A stretch of DNA of 64,000 nt, from NCBI RefSeq assembly GCF_008329525.1, contig NZ_NPKQ01000004.1, forward strand, positions 124,001-188,000, read 5' to 3'. The stretch is from Tardiphaga sp. P9-11 (GTDB lineage: Bacteria > Pseudomonadota > Alphaproteobacteria > Rhizobiales > Xanthobacteraceae). The translations under genes were made by a program, and so were the position numbers. The notes under the pieces were generated by a model, which saw nothing but the letters and a program-made list of their open reading frames with translations, did not search any database and was not told the DNA's origin. Below are positions 26,532-34,011 of this stretch, piece after piece. Positions within the stretch are counted from its first letter, which is position 1, and every line of letters starts with the position of its first letter.

Positions 26532-27038
26532 GCGGACCTCATTGGCGCGTCGTAACCCACGCGATGAACGGTCGCGAGCGCGGAATCAGATCGCGAATCG
26601 GCGTGCCGTCAGGTGACAAAAGTGCGGTTGTGACCAGCACCGATAAGTCGCGAACGCGTTTTCTCGAAAAATATTTTCATTGCCAAAAATCCCGACTCAG
26701 AGTCCGCGGAGCCTGTTTTCAGTATCCGACTCACGTCTGGGAGCGGCAAAAGTTTGTGTAGTTGTTTGGTAGTACGAATTGCGGGCGCTCAGAAAAAATA
26801 AGCACTTTCCGCAATCTTGACATTTGTGGACGCAGAGTTTCCGGGCGTTTTTCGCCTCGCCCCGCATGCCGGATTTCAAGTTGTGACTGAGCCCGTGGGG
26901 GAAGTGGCGCCTCGCGCTCATCAACACTTCCTTAAGCGGGAGACTGTTCTTTTGAAATCGTTGGTGTATTCGGGATGAAGTGCATTTCGATTCCCGAGTG
27001 CACGCAGCGATCAAGTCATCTCTTTACTGGAGGGCAAC
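26532..27038. other. Non-coding spacer before the histone-like gene
   Basis: About 500 nt without a credible reading frame on either strand. It is richer in A and T than the neighbouring genes, with runs such as AGAAAAAATAAG near 26791. A TTGACA hexamer sits at 26817-26822, but no matching -10 follows at the normal distance. It probably carries the promoter and a long leader of the small lysine-rich gene at 27039. Confidence 0.4.
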
Positions 27039-27152
27039 ATGGCCAAGAAAGCTACGAAGAAGGCAGTCAAGAAGACCGTCAAGAAGGCAGCGAAGAGCGC
27101 TGTGAAGAAGACCGCGAAGAAGACCAAGAAGGTCGCCAAGAAGAAGAAGTAA
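27039..27152 (+). CDS. Lysine-rich histone H1-like peptide, 37 aa
   Basis: A very short ORF with a good ribosome-binding site (GGAGGG, 27029-27034). The product consists almost entirely of Lys, Ala, Thr and Val in AVKKT/AKK repeats, from MAKKATKKAVKKTVKKAAK to VAKKKK. About half of its residues are lysine and there are no acidic residues. It resembles the C-terminal tail of histone H1 and the AKK-type tails of bacterial HU-like proteins. It could condense DNA or bind RNA (inference). It is isolated, with more than 500 nt of non-coding sequence on each side. Confidence 0.7.
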   Translation: MAKKATKKAVKKTVKKAAKSAVKKTAKKTKKVAKKKK

Positions 27153-27869
27153 CTTCTTCTGCCACGATCGACGTCGGTGGCAACGCCGGCGACGTCACAA
27201 GGGCCTCGGCAACGATTTGCTTCTCGAAGCGGATGTTGAGAGGCTCATGTCGACGAAGGAGGGTGTCGGCGAGACATCAGGTCAAACGGCTGGACCGTTA
27301 CTCCCGGGCGGAGCTTGCTCTTCCCGCGAACCGGTCCGGCAAAGAAGCCGATCATTCCGTGATTGGCGTTCTTTATTCGGTGCGGATCATTGGTCCGCAG
27401 TTTCATCGGTGGCTTCGGCCACATGAGATATGATCCTGACGTGTTGCCGACGCCCTCGTTTTTGCCGGTGCGGGTCATCCCCGGCGCTTTGAATTTCCCA
27501 ATCCCGAATATATTCAGGTTTCTTCGCTCGGACGTATCTGGCGTTGGCGTCGCCGCGCTCGCTGATCAGGCGTTTAATGTCTGTAGCCGCTGACGCTGTT
27601 GCGATGGTTACGGTATCCCAAAGCAGCAGGGTAAACCGAATTCCGCGAAAATGCAGAAAACCCGCATAAATACTGGGTTTTTGGCCGCGCGCGAGCCAGT
27701 TTCGGCTCCGGCTCTTCAGATTTCGTTCATCCCGATGCTTAAACTGCTCTTCAAATTTGATCGGTCATATTGATCCCAACAAGCCGGCAAACGGCGGTTG
27801 GGATTGCATCAAATAACGGACAGGAGCCGCGCTCGGAGCAGGGCGGCAAAACAAGAAAAGGAATGATCG
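27153..27869. other. 717-nt stretch with no supported gene
   Basis: Several short open frames on both strands overlap each other here, but none has a recognisable domain, a convincing ribosome-binding site or typical composition. A 7-bp dyad (GACGTCG / CGACGTC, about 27169-27195) follows the histone-like gene and may end its transcript. Nothing else is seen. Confidence 0.4.
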
Positions 27870-28139
27870 ATGTTTCAGGGACAGATTGATTTCGAAGCTG
27901 CGACGCCGATCGCAGAGACTGCCATCCAGGACGTACTATTCGAGCGCGGTCTGTACTGGGCGTCGGGCCGTTCGGGGATCGTTGACCTCGTCGCCGCACA
28001 CAAGTGGTTCAATCTCGCTGCTCTCAAGGGCCGGGTCGACGCCATCCCGATGCGTCGCGAAGTAGCCGAGATGATGTCGGATATCGAGATCGCGGCTGCG
28101 CAGCGCGATGCCCGCGCCTGGCTGTCAACGGTTCACTAG
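27870..28139 (+). CDS. Short Sel1-like repeat protein, 89 aa
   Basis: A single Sel1/TPR-like unit: LFERGLYWASGRSGIVDLVAAHKWFNLAALKGRVDAIPMRREVAEMMSDIEIAAAQRDARAWL. The pattern KWFNLAALxG...A...R..VA..M....I..AQ..AR.WL is the C-terminal part of Sel1-like proteins common in this family. No signal peptide is present. AAAAGGA upstream supports the ATG at 27870. It probably mediates protein contacts; the partner is unknown. Confidence 0.75.
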   Translation: MFQGQIDFEAATPIAETAIQDVLFERGLYWASGRSGIVDLVAAHKWFNLAALKGRVDAIPMRREVAEMMSDIEIAAAQRDARAWLSTVH

Positions 28140-28207
28140 TCCGGTCGTGCGGCTGTTCCGACGATCGCCGCAGGGGCGATCGATATGCCGGCTGCCATGT
28201 GACGCGC

Positions 28208-28701
28208 TCAAGCTTGACAGGAAGCCATCGTGGAGCGCCCGGCGCAGTGATGCCGGATCATGCGCCCGCCGAAATTCGTGCGACACCTGCTCCGTCGAAC
28301 CTGCAGGTCCTGCTTCTTGACGATAGTGAAGATGCCGTCGGTCTCCACCTCGACCACATCGTGGTTGTCCTGCGTCGGCAAGCGGATCCGCGGTTTGCGG
28401 GCCGCGTTGGCAAGGCCGATAGTCCCTCCCTCATAGAGCCGCCAGGCGGCGATATCGTCCATGACCGGGAATGCCTTGGCGCAGTCCTTGGCGGCGTCGA
28501 TCTGTGAGCTGCCGATAGTGCTTTCGCTCATCAGAACCAGCTGCAGCATTTGCTGCCCTTGATGTCCCGAAGCTTCCAAGCTCCGCAAATATCCTTGAGC
28601 ATCACCGGATCGACCTCCTTGAGATCCATCAGCTTAACGGTCTACCCCGATGCGGTAGATGAGATCGTGATCCCGACGGCAGTCACAACGGCCCATTTCA
28701 T
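28208..28701 (-). pseudogene. Broken AprI/Inh-type metalloprotease inhibitor
   Basis: Read from an ATG at 28701, the frame gives MKWAVVTAVGITISSTASG and then a TAG (28642-28644). In the same frame it continues with DICGAWKLRDIKGSKC until about 28560. After a one-base loss the next frame reads LQLVLMSESTIGSS, DCAKAFPVMDDIAAWRLYEGG and IGLANAARKPRIRL. The order W...C..L.L ... C...FP...D.AAW ... I.L is that of AprI/Inh periplasmic protease inhibitors. One nonsense codon and one frameshift make it a pseudogene unless sequencing errors explain both. Confidence 0.6.
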
Positions 28702-28849
28702 ATCGCGCACTCTCTCGCATACTTCCAAATGTACCGTAGCCACGTCACGGCCTTGTTACAGGCGTCACGGTTGTAACCGGCATGTGCGCCCCAATGTCCT
28801 TCTCGTTGCACAACGAGGCCGAGAGGCTGCAGAGGAAAAGGACAATGCC

Positions 28850-29158
28850 ATGTCGACGAAGAGTCTCGCATGCCAGTCGATCATTCGCGCCAGTGGTCTC
28901 GCACTTCTTGCGGGTATCGCTGTCGGCGCAGCCCAGCCTGCGGCTGCAGCATCGGTGCCCGGGCATACGCAATCAATCACCCAGTCTGCTGCTGTCACAT
29001 CTACCGATATCAGTGCAGCACGCCGGACCCGGCAGGCGCGACGCACAGCGCCGCGTGATGCTTATGGCAGTTATGTCGGTGGGGCAGGTGGTGTATCGCC
29101 ATCCTATCCGGGCTTCGGTTACGGCGTTGGAGACAATTCGCGAAACCAGACTTGGTAG
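28850..29158 (+). CDS. Secreted hypothetical protein, 102 aa
   Basis: It begins with a clear signal peptide (MSTKSLACQSIIRASGLALLAGIAVGAAQPAAAAS, cleavage probably near residue 34). The mature part is basic in the middle (AARRTRQARRTAPRD) and Gly/Tyr/Ser-rich at the end (GSYVGGAGGVSPSYPGFGYG). No known domain is seen. AGGAAAAGGA upstream supports the ATG at 28850. It is probably a small periplasmic or surface protein. Confidence 0.65.
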   Translation: MSTKSLACQSIIRASGLALLAGIAVGAAQPAAAASVPGHTQSITQSAAVTSTDISAARRTRQARRTAPRDAYGSYVGGAGGVSPSYPGFGYGVGDNSRNQTW

Positions 29159-29191
29159 ATGGGCCGCCCACGACGCTACGCGCCGGCGCTA

Positions 29192-30043
29192 TCAATATGC
29201 CGGCATGCGTGTTGCTGAGCGTGCCATCGGATTGACTGGAGTGATCGGCCTGCGTTCGCTCGCTGCGGAATCTCCGCCGGGGGCAGGGAAGGCATAGCCG
29301 ACGATTGTCTTGACTACGAAGCGATCCGATGCGGCTGTCAGGCCGTAGCCGGCGCCGAGATTGACGCTGAAGATGCCGAGCTTGAAGTCGGTCACGGCGA
29401 ACAGTGTGTGGGACTGGCTGCTCACGCTGCCGAAGCGGCCGATCTCGCCGAAATCCGCATAATATTCGAGGCCGAGCTGAAGGTCGGGATTGATCCTCCG
29501 CGCGACGCGGACCGCCGGCGTGAAATCGATCTCGCCATTCCTGCCGAAGCCGACATCGATGATCGGATTGATGATGAACTCCCAGTCGTGTTTGCGGACG
29601 CCGAGGATCGGCCTGATCTCCAGACCGAAACGGGTCTGCGAAAACCTGGGTGTCGAATTGCTGATCTCGAAATTGACGCCGTAGAAAAATTCGCGCTGGT
29701 CCGCATTGGGCGACACGAACAGGGTCCGCAGCTTCACGGCGTCCGACAGGAACTGGTGATCCTGGACTGCGAAGGGAAGATAGAGACCGAGCTCCCACCA
29801 GTCTGTCACGCCGTAAGCAAATTCCGGCGTGCCGTTGAGGCTTCCGTTCGACACCAGCCCGCCGGGAAAAGGCGGCTCCTTCAGGCCACGGCCCACGTAG
29901 TTCAGGTGCTGCTGGATCGTCCACTGTCCGGGCGCGGCGATGCTGGCGTTGTAGACTTGGATTTCGTCGACGGCTCTGGCCTGGCTGAGCGTCGTCGCGC
30001 ACAGGCAACCGGCGATCGACAGCGTCAGACAATAGCGCGTCAT
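29192..30043 (-). CDS. Outer-membrane beta-barrel protein (MetA-pathway type)
   Basis: A 283-residue exported protein. The signal peptide is MTRYCLTLSIAGCLCATTLSQARA. The rest consists of alternating amphipathic strands with aromatic girdles (EFAYGVTDWWELGLYLPF, REFFYGVNFEIS, WEFIINPIIDVGFG, LGLEYYADFGEIG), the pattern of the Phenol_MetA_deg/transporter-like outer-membrane barrels. ATG at 30043 is preferred over 30133 because it opens the signal peptide. It diverges from mbfA across the iron box. The role is unknown; it may be a channel for small molecules. Confidence 0.65.
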   Translation of the reverse strand: MTRYCLTLSIAGCLCATTLSQARAVDEIQVYNASIAAPGQWTIQQHLNYVGRGLKEPPFPGGLVSNGSLNGTPEFAYGVTDWWELGLYLPFAVQDHQFLSDAVKLRTLFVSPNADQREFFYGVNFEISNSTPRFSQTRFGLEIRPILGVRKHDWEFIINPIIDVGFGRNGEIDFTPAVRVARRINPDLQLGLEYYADFGEIGRFGSVSSQSHTLFAVTDFKLGIFSVNLGAGYGLTAASDRFVVKTIVGYAFPAPGGDSAASERRPITPVNPMARSATRMPAY

Positions 30044-30207
30044 CTCGTTCAGCCTCTGCTTGAGCTCGTTCGGTCTGCGGTGGTCCGGTTGCAGATGAGC
30101 GCACCGCATTTCCGAAGCATCCGCCTCGGACACGCCCAGTTCCCTGGCAGCCGCATGGGGAAGGCATTTGACGCTTGCAATCCCGGAAAATGACCGCTAT
30201 CTGCCGA

Positions 30208-30222
30208 TTAGAATTATTCTAA
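30208..30222. promoter_or_regulatory. ICE/Irr-type iron control element
   Basis: TTAGAAT-T-ATTCTAA is a perfect 15-bp dyad 30 bp before the mbfA ORF. It matches the rhizobial iron control element pattern TTAGAA-N3-TTCTAA recognised by Irr. In Bradyrhizobium and Agrobacterium mbfA is repressed by Irr under iron limitation, so the same control is expected here. Confidence 0.8.
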
Positions 30223-30252
30223 AGTATTTTAGGCGACCTGATCAAGAGACTT

Positions 30253-31233
30253 GTGATGATCCTTGGCACTCCCGCGCGACGACGCTTTTCCGACCTGTCT
30301 GAGGCCGAAGTGCTGGCACTGGCCATTTCATCCGAAGAGGATGACGCGCGGATTTATGCGACTTATGCCGAGCAATTGCGCGGCGCCTATCCCGCGACAG
30401 CGGCGATCTTCGACGAGATGGCGGCCGAGGAAGACGGTCATCGCCAATTGCTGATCGATTCCTTCCAGCGCCGGTTCGGCAAGGTGATCCCGCTGATCCG
30501 GCGTGAGCATGTGGCCGGCTATTATTCCCGCCGACCGATCTGGCTGGTCCAGAATCTCGGTCTCGCGCGCATCAGGGCCGAAGCCGCGCGCATGGAGGAT
30601 GACGCGGCGCAGTTCTATCTCCGTGCTGCGCAGGCCAGCAGCGATCCCGACACGCGCAAGCTGCTCGGCGATCTCGCCGCAGCGGAACGCCAGCACGAAC
30701 ATCGCGCCGAAGAGCTGACAGACGCGACGGCCAACGGCGATGCAGGCCTTGAGGAAGACGACAAGGCGAAGCGTCAGTTCATTCTGACATGGGTTCAACC
30801 CGGGCTCGCAGGCCTGATGGATGGATCGGTATCGACGCTGGCGCCGATCTTCGCGACGGCCTTTGCGACCCAGTCCACCTCGACGACCTTCACGGTAGCG
30901 CTTGCGGCCTCGGTCGGTGCCGGCATCTCGATGGGTTTCACCGAGGCCGCGCATGACGATGGCGTGATCTCGGGCCGCGGATCGCCGCTCAAGCGCGGAC
31001 TGGCGTCCGGCCTCATGACGGCTGTCGGCGGCCTCGGTCACGCGCTGCCATATCTCATTCCGGAATTCTGGACGGCCACGATGATTGCGGGCCTTGTCGT
31101 CTTCGTGGAGCTATGGGCGATTGCCTGGATCCAGAACCGATATATGGAGACGCCGTTCCTGCGCGCCGCATTGCAGATCGTCGTCGGTGGCGCCCTGGTG
31201 CTGGCCGCCGGTATTCTCATCGGCGGCAGCTAG
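30253..31233 (+). CDS. mbfA: Membrane-bound ferritin-like iron exporter MbfA
   Basis: A 326-residue two-domain protein. Residues 1-165 are a ferritin-like helical domain with metal-ligand acids in SSEEDDARIYATYAEQL, MAAEEDGHRQ, RMEDDAAQFYLRAA and AERQHEHRAEEL. Residues 175-326 are a VIT1/CCC1-type membrane domain (WVQPGLAGLMDGSVSTLAPIFATAFA, GFTEAAHDDGVISGRGSPLKRG). This architecture is MbfA, which senses and exports iron and protects against peroxide. An Irr-type box lies just upstream. ATG codons at 30253 and 30256 are both possible. Confidence 0.93.
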   Translation: MMILGTPARRRFSDLSEAEVLALAISSEEDDARIYATYAEQLRGAYPATAAIFDEMAAEEDGHRQLLIDSFQRRFGKVIPLIRREHVAGYYSRRPIWLVQNLGLARIRAEAARMEDDAAQFYLRAAQASSDPDTRKLLGDLAAAERQHEHRAEELTDATANGDAGLEEDDKAKRQFILTWVQPGLAGLMDGSVSTLAPIFATAFATQSTSTTFTVALAASVGAGISMGFTEAAHDDGVISGRGSPLKRGLASGLMTAVGGLGHALPYLIPEFWTATMIAGLVVFVELWAIAWIQNRYMETPFLRAALQIVVGGALVLAAGILIGGS

Positions 31234-31548
31234 CGCACGCGAATGCCGGTTGCATAAGCCGGCGTAGGTAAGAGGCTAGCCGGAGATCAAGCAGCGGATC
31301 GAATTCGGCAGCTATCGCAACGTCATTTCAATCTCGATCAGTGCGGCACGCGTAGCGCCGAACATGTGCAACGTCACGCTGCGTCGGCGCCGTATTTATG
31401 TCGGCCGGTGTTTTTCCGCCTTCATGATCGCGTCGCTACGCACGTTGTCGCAGCAAGCTAACCGTGAATGTCCAAATCGATAACTTCGTCCAATGGGCGC
31501 CTTTCGTGCCCATCGAAATCATCGATGTTTTTTGAGGTCTGGGCGGGA
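31234..31548. other. Spacer between mbfA and tRNA-Ser
   Basis: 315 nt with no credible ORF. A GCCGG/CCGGC dyad just after the mbfA stop (about 31242-31263) is a weak terminator candidate. An ATGGGC/GCCCAT hairpin (31493-31513) lies beyond the 3' end of the tRNA and could end its transcript. Confidence 0.35.
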
Positions 31549-31639
31549 TGGCGGAGCCGGAGGGATTCGAACCCTCGATACCCTTGAGAGGTATGCCGCT
31601 TTAGCAAAGCGGTGCCTTCAGCCACTCGGCCACAGCTCC
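31549..31639 (-). tRNA. tRNA-Ser(GCU)
   Basis: Read on the minus strand it gives a class II tRNA. It has acceptor GGAGCTG pairing with CGGCTCC, an encoded CCA, and a T-loop GGTTCGAATCC. The anticodon loop is TTTGCTAAA with anticodon GCU (AGC/AGU codons). A long variable arm (ATACCTCTCAAGGGTAT) is as expected for serine. Confidence 0.97.
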
Positions 31640-32342
31640 ATCACCAGCGCTGCATATGCCCGACACCGCCGCGAGCCGCAAGCGCCAGATCGCTATTGGC
31701 GACGCCTGTTTGCAAAAATCGACCGCCTGGCCGGAAGGGGCACGTGGGATGTGCGTGTCACTCTATAATAGAACGGCATCATAGAACGGTGCTGCGCTGG
31801 GGTGGTCGGAGATATGGACGGGTGACCCGACCGCGAATGCCCTTATCCCCGGGGCGTTGCGCTCGCAGACTTGCCGGAATCCGATCGTCCGATGATGCCC
31901 GGCGATTCGGCCGCTAGCCAGTGCCAGCCGGCCAAATACGTCGCATGCGAGTGGGCAAGTGTTTCTACCCGTTACGGGATGGCCACCGCGCCGAAATGTG
32001 GCGATGAAAATTCTCTCGAAAAGACAGCGGCTTGCAGGAAGAGTGCGTTCACAAGCCCGTGTGATTTAAGCAACACAGCCTAGGAAACGGCCGAATGGAG
32101 GCCGCTTTGAGGCGTTCCATTGTTGCGGAGCGGGAAACCTTAGGAGATGGTCTCGGTGCGACGGAGGGGGGCATCCCGAGGTCGTCCCGTAAGGTGGTTC
32201 GTCCTGAACCTCGTCGGCACACCTTGTGCGACAGGTTTTGAGATCCGGAGCGTTTGCGGGTTGTCAGGGATTAAGGGGACTTGTCTTCAGGGTGGCCTCC
32301 ACCCCGTTGCGGAACCTTCCCTAAAGCAACTTGGAGGTTTAC
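31640..32342. other. 703-nt spacer and porin leader
   Basis: No credible gene; the short open frames lack recognisable sequence. The last part is probably the untranslated leader of the porin. It contains a GGGTGG-CCT-CCACCC hairpin (32290-32304) 38 nt before the porin start. No clear sigma70 hexamers could be placed with confidence. Confidence 0.4.
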
Positions 32343-33869
32343 ATGAAGACGATTAAGGGCCTTATTCTCGGCTCGACGGCAGCTCTGCTCGCCGTTGGCG
32401 GAGCTCAGGCAGCCGATCTTCCCGTCAAGGCCAAAGCGGTCGAATACGTGAAGATCTGCTCCCTCTACGGCGCGGGTTTCTACTACATCCCGGGCACCGA
32501 CACCTGCATCAAGATCGGCGGCGCGATCCGTTTGGACACCTCGTTCAACGCCGCAGCTTACGACACCCCATTCTGGCAGGGTGGCGCCGGTGGCAATAAT
32601 CTTTGGACCAAGGATTATTTCATCACCCGCGAGCGTATCAACCTGACCACCGATACCCGCACTGCCACCGAATACGGTGTCGTTCGTACCTACGCGAACA
32701 TCCAGTTCGACTTCTCGCAGAACCGTGAATCGATCGCTGGCGGCTTCACCGAAGTCGACTACGCCTTCATCCAGTTCGCCGGCTTCACCTTCGGTAAGGC
32801 CGTCTCGCAGTTCGATCCGCAGTGGGCCCTCAACAAGCCTTACATCTCGTCGGGCTTCATGGCTGGTTCGAACAACACGACCGGTATCGCGCAGATCGCC
32901 TACACCGCTTCGTTCGGTAACGGCGTGTCGGGCACGATCTCGCTCGAAAACGCTTCGGCCTATCGCAACGCCGGCCTCTGGAACACCAACTCGTTCATCA
33001 CCGGACCGGGCGCGAGCACGTTCACGGGTGCGTTCTACGGCTCGTCGTCGAACACCTTCCTGGGCAACGCCTACGGCGGCAACCACATTCCTGACGTCGT
33101 CGGCAACATCCGCCTCGACCAGGCTTGGGGCACGCTGCACTTTGGCGCTGCGATGCACACTGCTACCCCGGGCTTCTACGGCGCGAACGAAGCTACCGGT
33201 CACGCTGATGACAAGTACGGTTTCGCAGTCAACGGTGCGGTTGAATTCAAGAACCTGCCCACCGGCGCTGGCGACACTCTGAAGCTCGAAGCAACCTACG
33301 CCAAGGGCGCAGCGAAGTACGCGATCGCTGGCGGCACCACCGACACCTCGGGCGGCGGTCGTTTCGCAAAGGTCGATGGCAACAGCATCGGCTTCGGCTA
33401 CGTTCTCGATGGCGTCTACACCACCAATGGCCAGATCATCCAGAGCGAAGCCTGGTCGGTCGCTGGCTTCTACGAGCACTACTGGAACCCCGCATGGCGC
33501 ACGTCGCTGTTCGGCAGCTACAGCAGCATCTCGTACGGTGATGGCAACGCTCTGATGCTCGCCGCATTCCAGGGCCTCACCACGGGTGGTCCGGGCGCGA
33601 GCAGCTCGTCGGCCGCAGCATCTCGCGCTGGCGTCTTCGCCGGCACGGGTAACTTCGACTTCGCTGTGGCCCAGATCGGTACCCGTACCGCCTGGACCCC
33701 CGTCAAGAACCTGACCCTGTCGGCTGAATTCACCTACAGCCGCCTCGAGCAGAACCTCAACGGCACCTACACCGCGTCGAGCATGTCCGGCAAGCCGGCT
33801 GGTACGGTCCTGAACACGAGCAACCAGAACCTCTACAACGGTTCGGTGCAGATCCTACGCTCGTTCTAA
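32343..33869 (+). CDS. Porin, Rhizobiales type
   Basis: A 508-residue outer-membrane trimeric porin. The signal peptide MKTIKGLILGSTAALLAVGGAQA is followed by ADLPVKAKAVEYVKICSLYGAGFYYIPGTDTCIKIGGAIRLD, the diagnostic N-terminus of the alphaproteobacterial porin family with its two conserved cysteines. The remainder alternates strands and long Gly/Asn/Thr loops and ends with a terminal Phe (ILRSF). Codon use is strongly biased to C/G-ending preferred codons, as for highly expressed genes. GGAGG lies 8 nt before the ATG. Confidence 0.95.
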   Translation: MKTIKGLILGSTAALLAVGGAQAADLPVKAKAVEYVKICSLYGAGFYYIPGTDTCIKIGGAIRLDTSFNAAAYDTPFWQGGAGGNNLWTKDYFITRERINLTTDTRTATEYGVVRTYANIQFDFSQNRESIAGGFTEVDYAFIQFAGFTFGKAVSQFDPQWALNKPYISSGFMAGSNNTTGIAQIAYTASFGNGVSGTISLENASAYRNAGLWNTNSFITGPGASTFTGAFYGSSSNTFLGNAYGGNHIPDVVGNIRLDQAWGTLHFGAAMHTATPGFYGANEATGHADDKYGFAVNGAVEFKNLPTGAGDTLKLEATYAKGAAKYAIAGGTTDTSGGGRFAKVDGNSIGFGYVLDGVYTTNGQIIQSEAWSVAGFYEHYWNPAWRTSLFGSYSSISYGDGNALMLAAFQGLTTGGPGASSSSAAASRAGVFAGTGNFDFAVAQIGTRTAWTPVKNLTLSAEFTYSRLEQNLNGTYTASSMSGKPAGTVLNTSNQNLYNGSVQILRSF

Positions 33870-33908
33870 TATCGACTGCCTCACGGCAATCGCTATCTGA
33901 AACAAAGA

Positions 33909-33937
33909 CCCCCGGCAGGAAACTGCCGGGGGTTTTT
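33909..33937 (+). terminator. Strong intrinsic terminator of the porin gene
   Basis: A stem CCCCCGGCAG / CTGCCGGGGG (10 bp) with a GAAA tetraloop and TTTTT follows 39 nt after the porin stop. It fits the high expression expected of a porin. Confidence 0.93.
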
Positions 33938-34011
33938 GCTTGCGTGGATGACGTTGAATGCGGCGCTGCGACCGCCTCGATGACGGTGGTGAGTTCGTGC
34001 CGTGTCGCGTG

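Noticed and set aside
26817-26845. TTGACA hexamer as a sigma70 promoter for the histone-like gene
   Set aside because: The -35 hexamer is perfect, but the -10 position 17 nt on reads TCCGGG, so the promoter cannot be claimed.
27153-27869. Several overlapping short frames on both strands
   Set aside because: None has a family match, a convincing ribosome-binding site or a hydrophobic or domain-like pattern.
28550-28849. In-frame upstream extension of the secreted 102-aa protein
   Set aside because: The upstream residues do not look like a protein, and a signal peptide begins exactly at ATG 28850.
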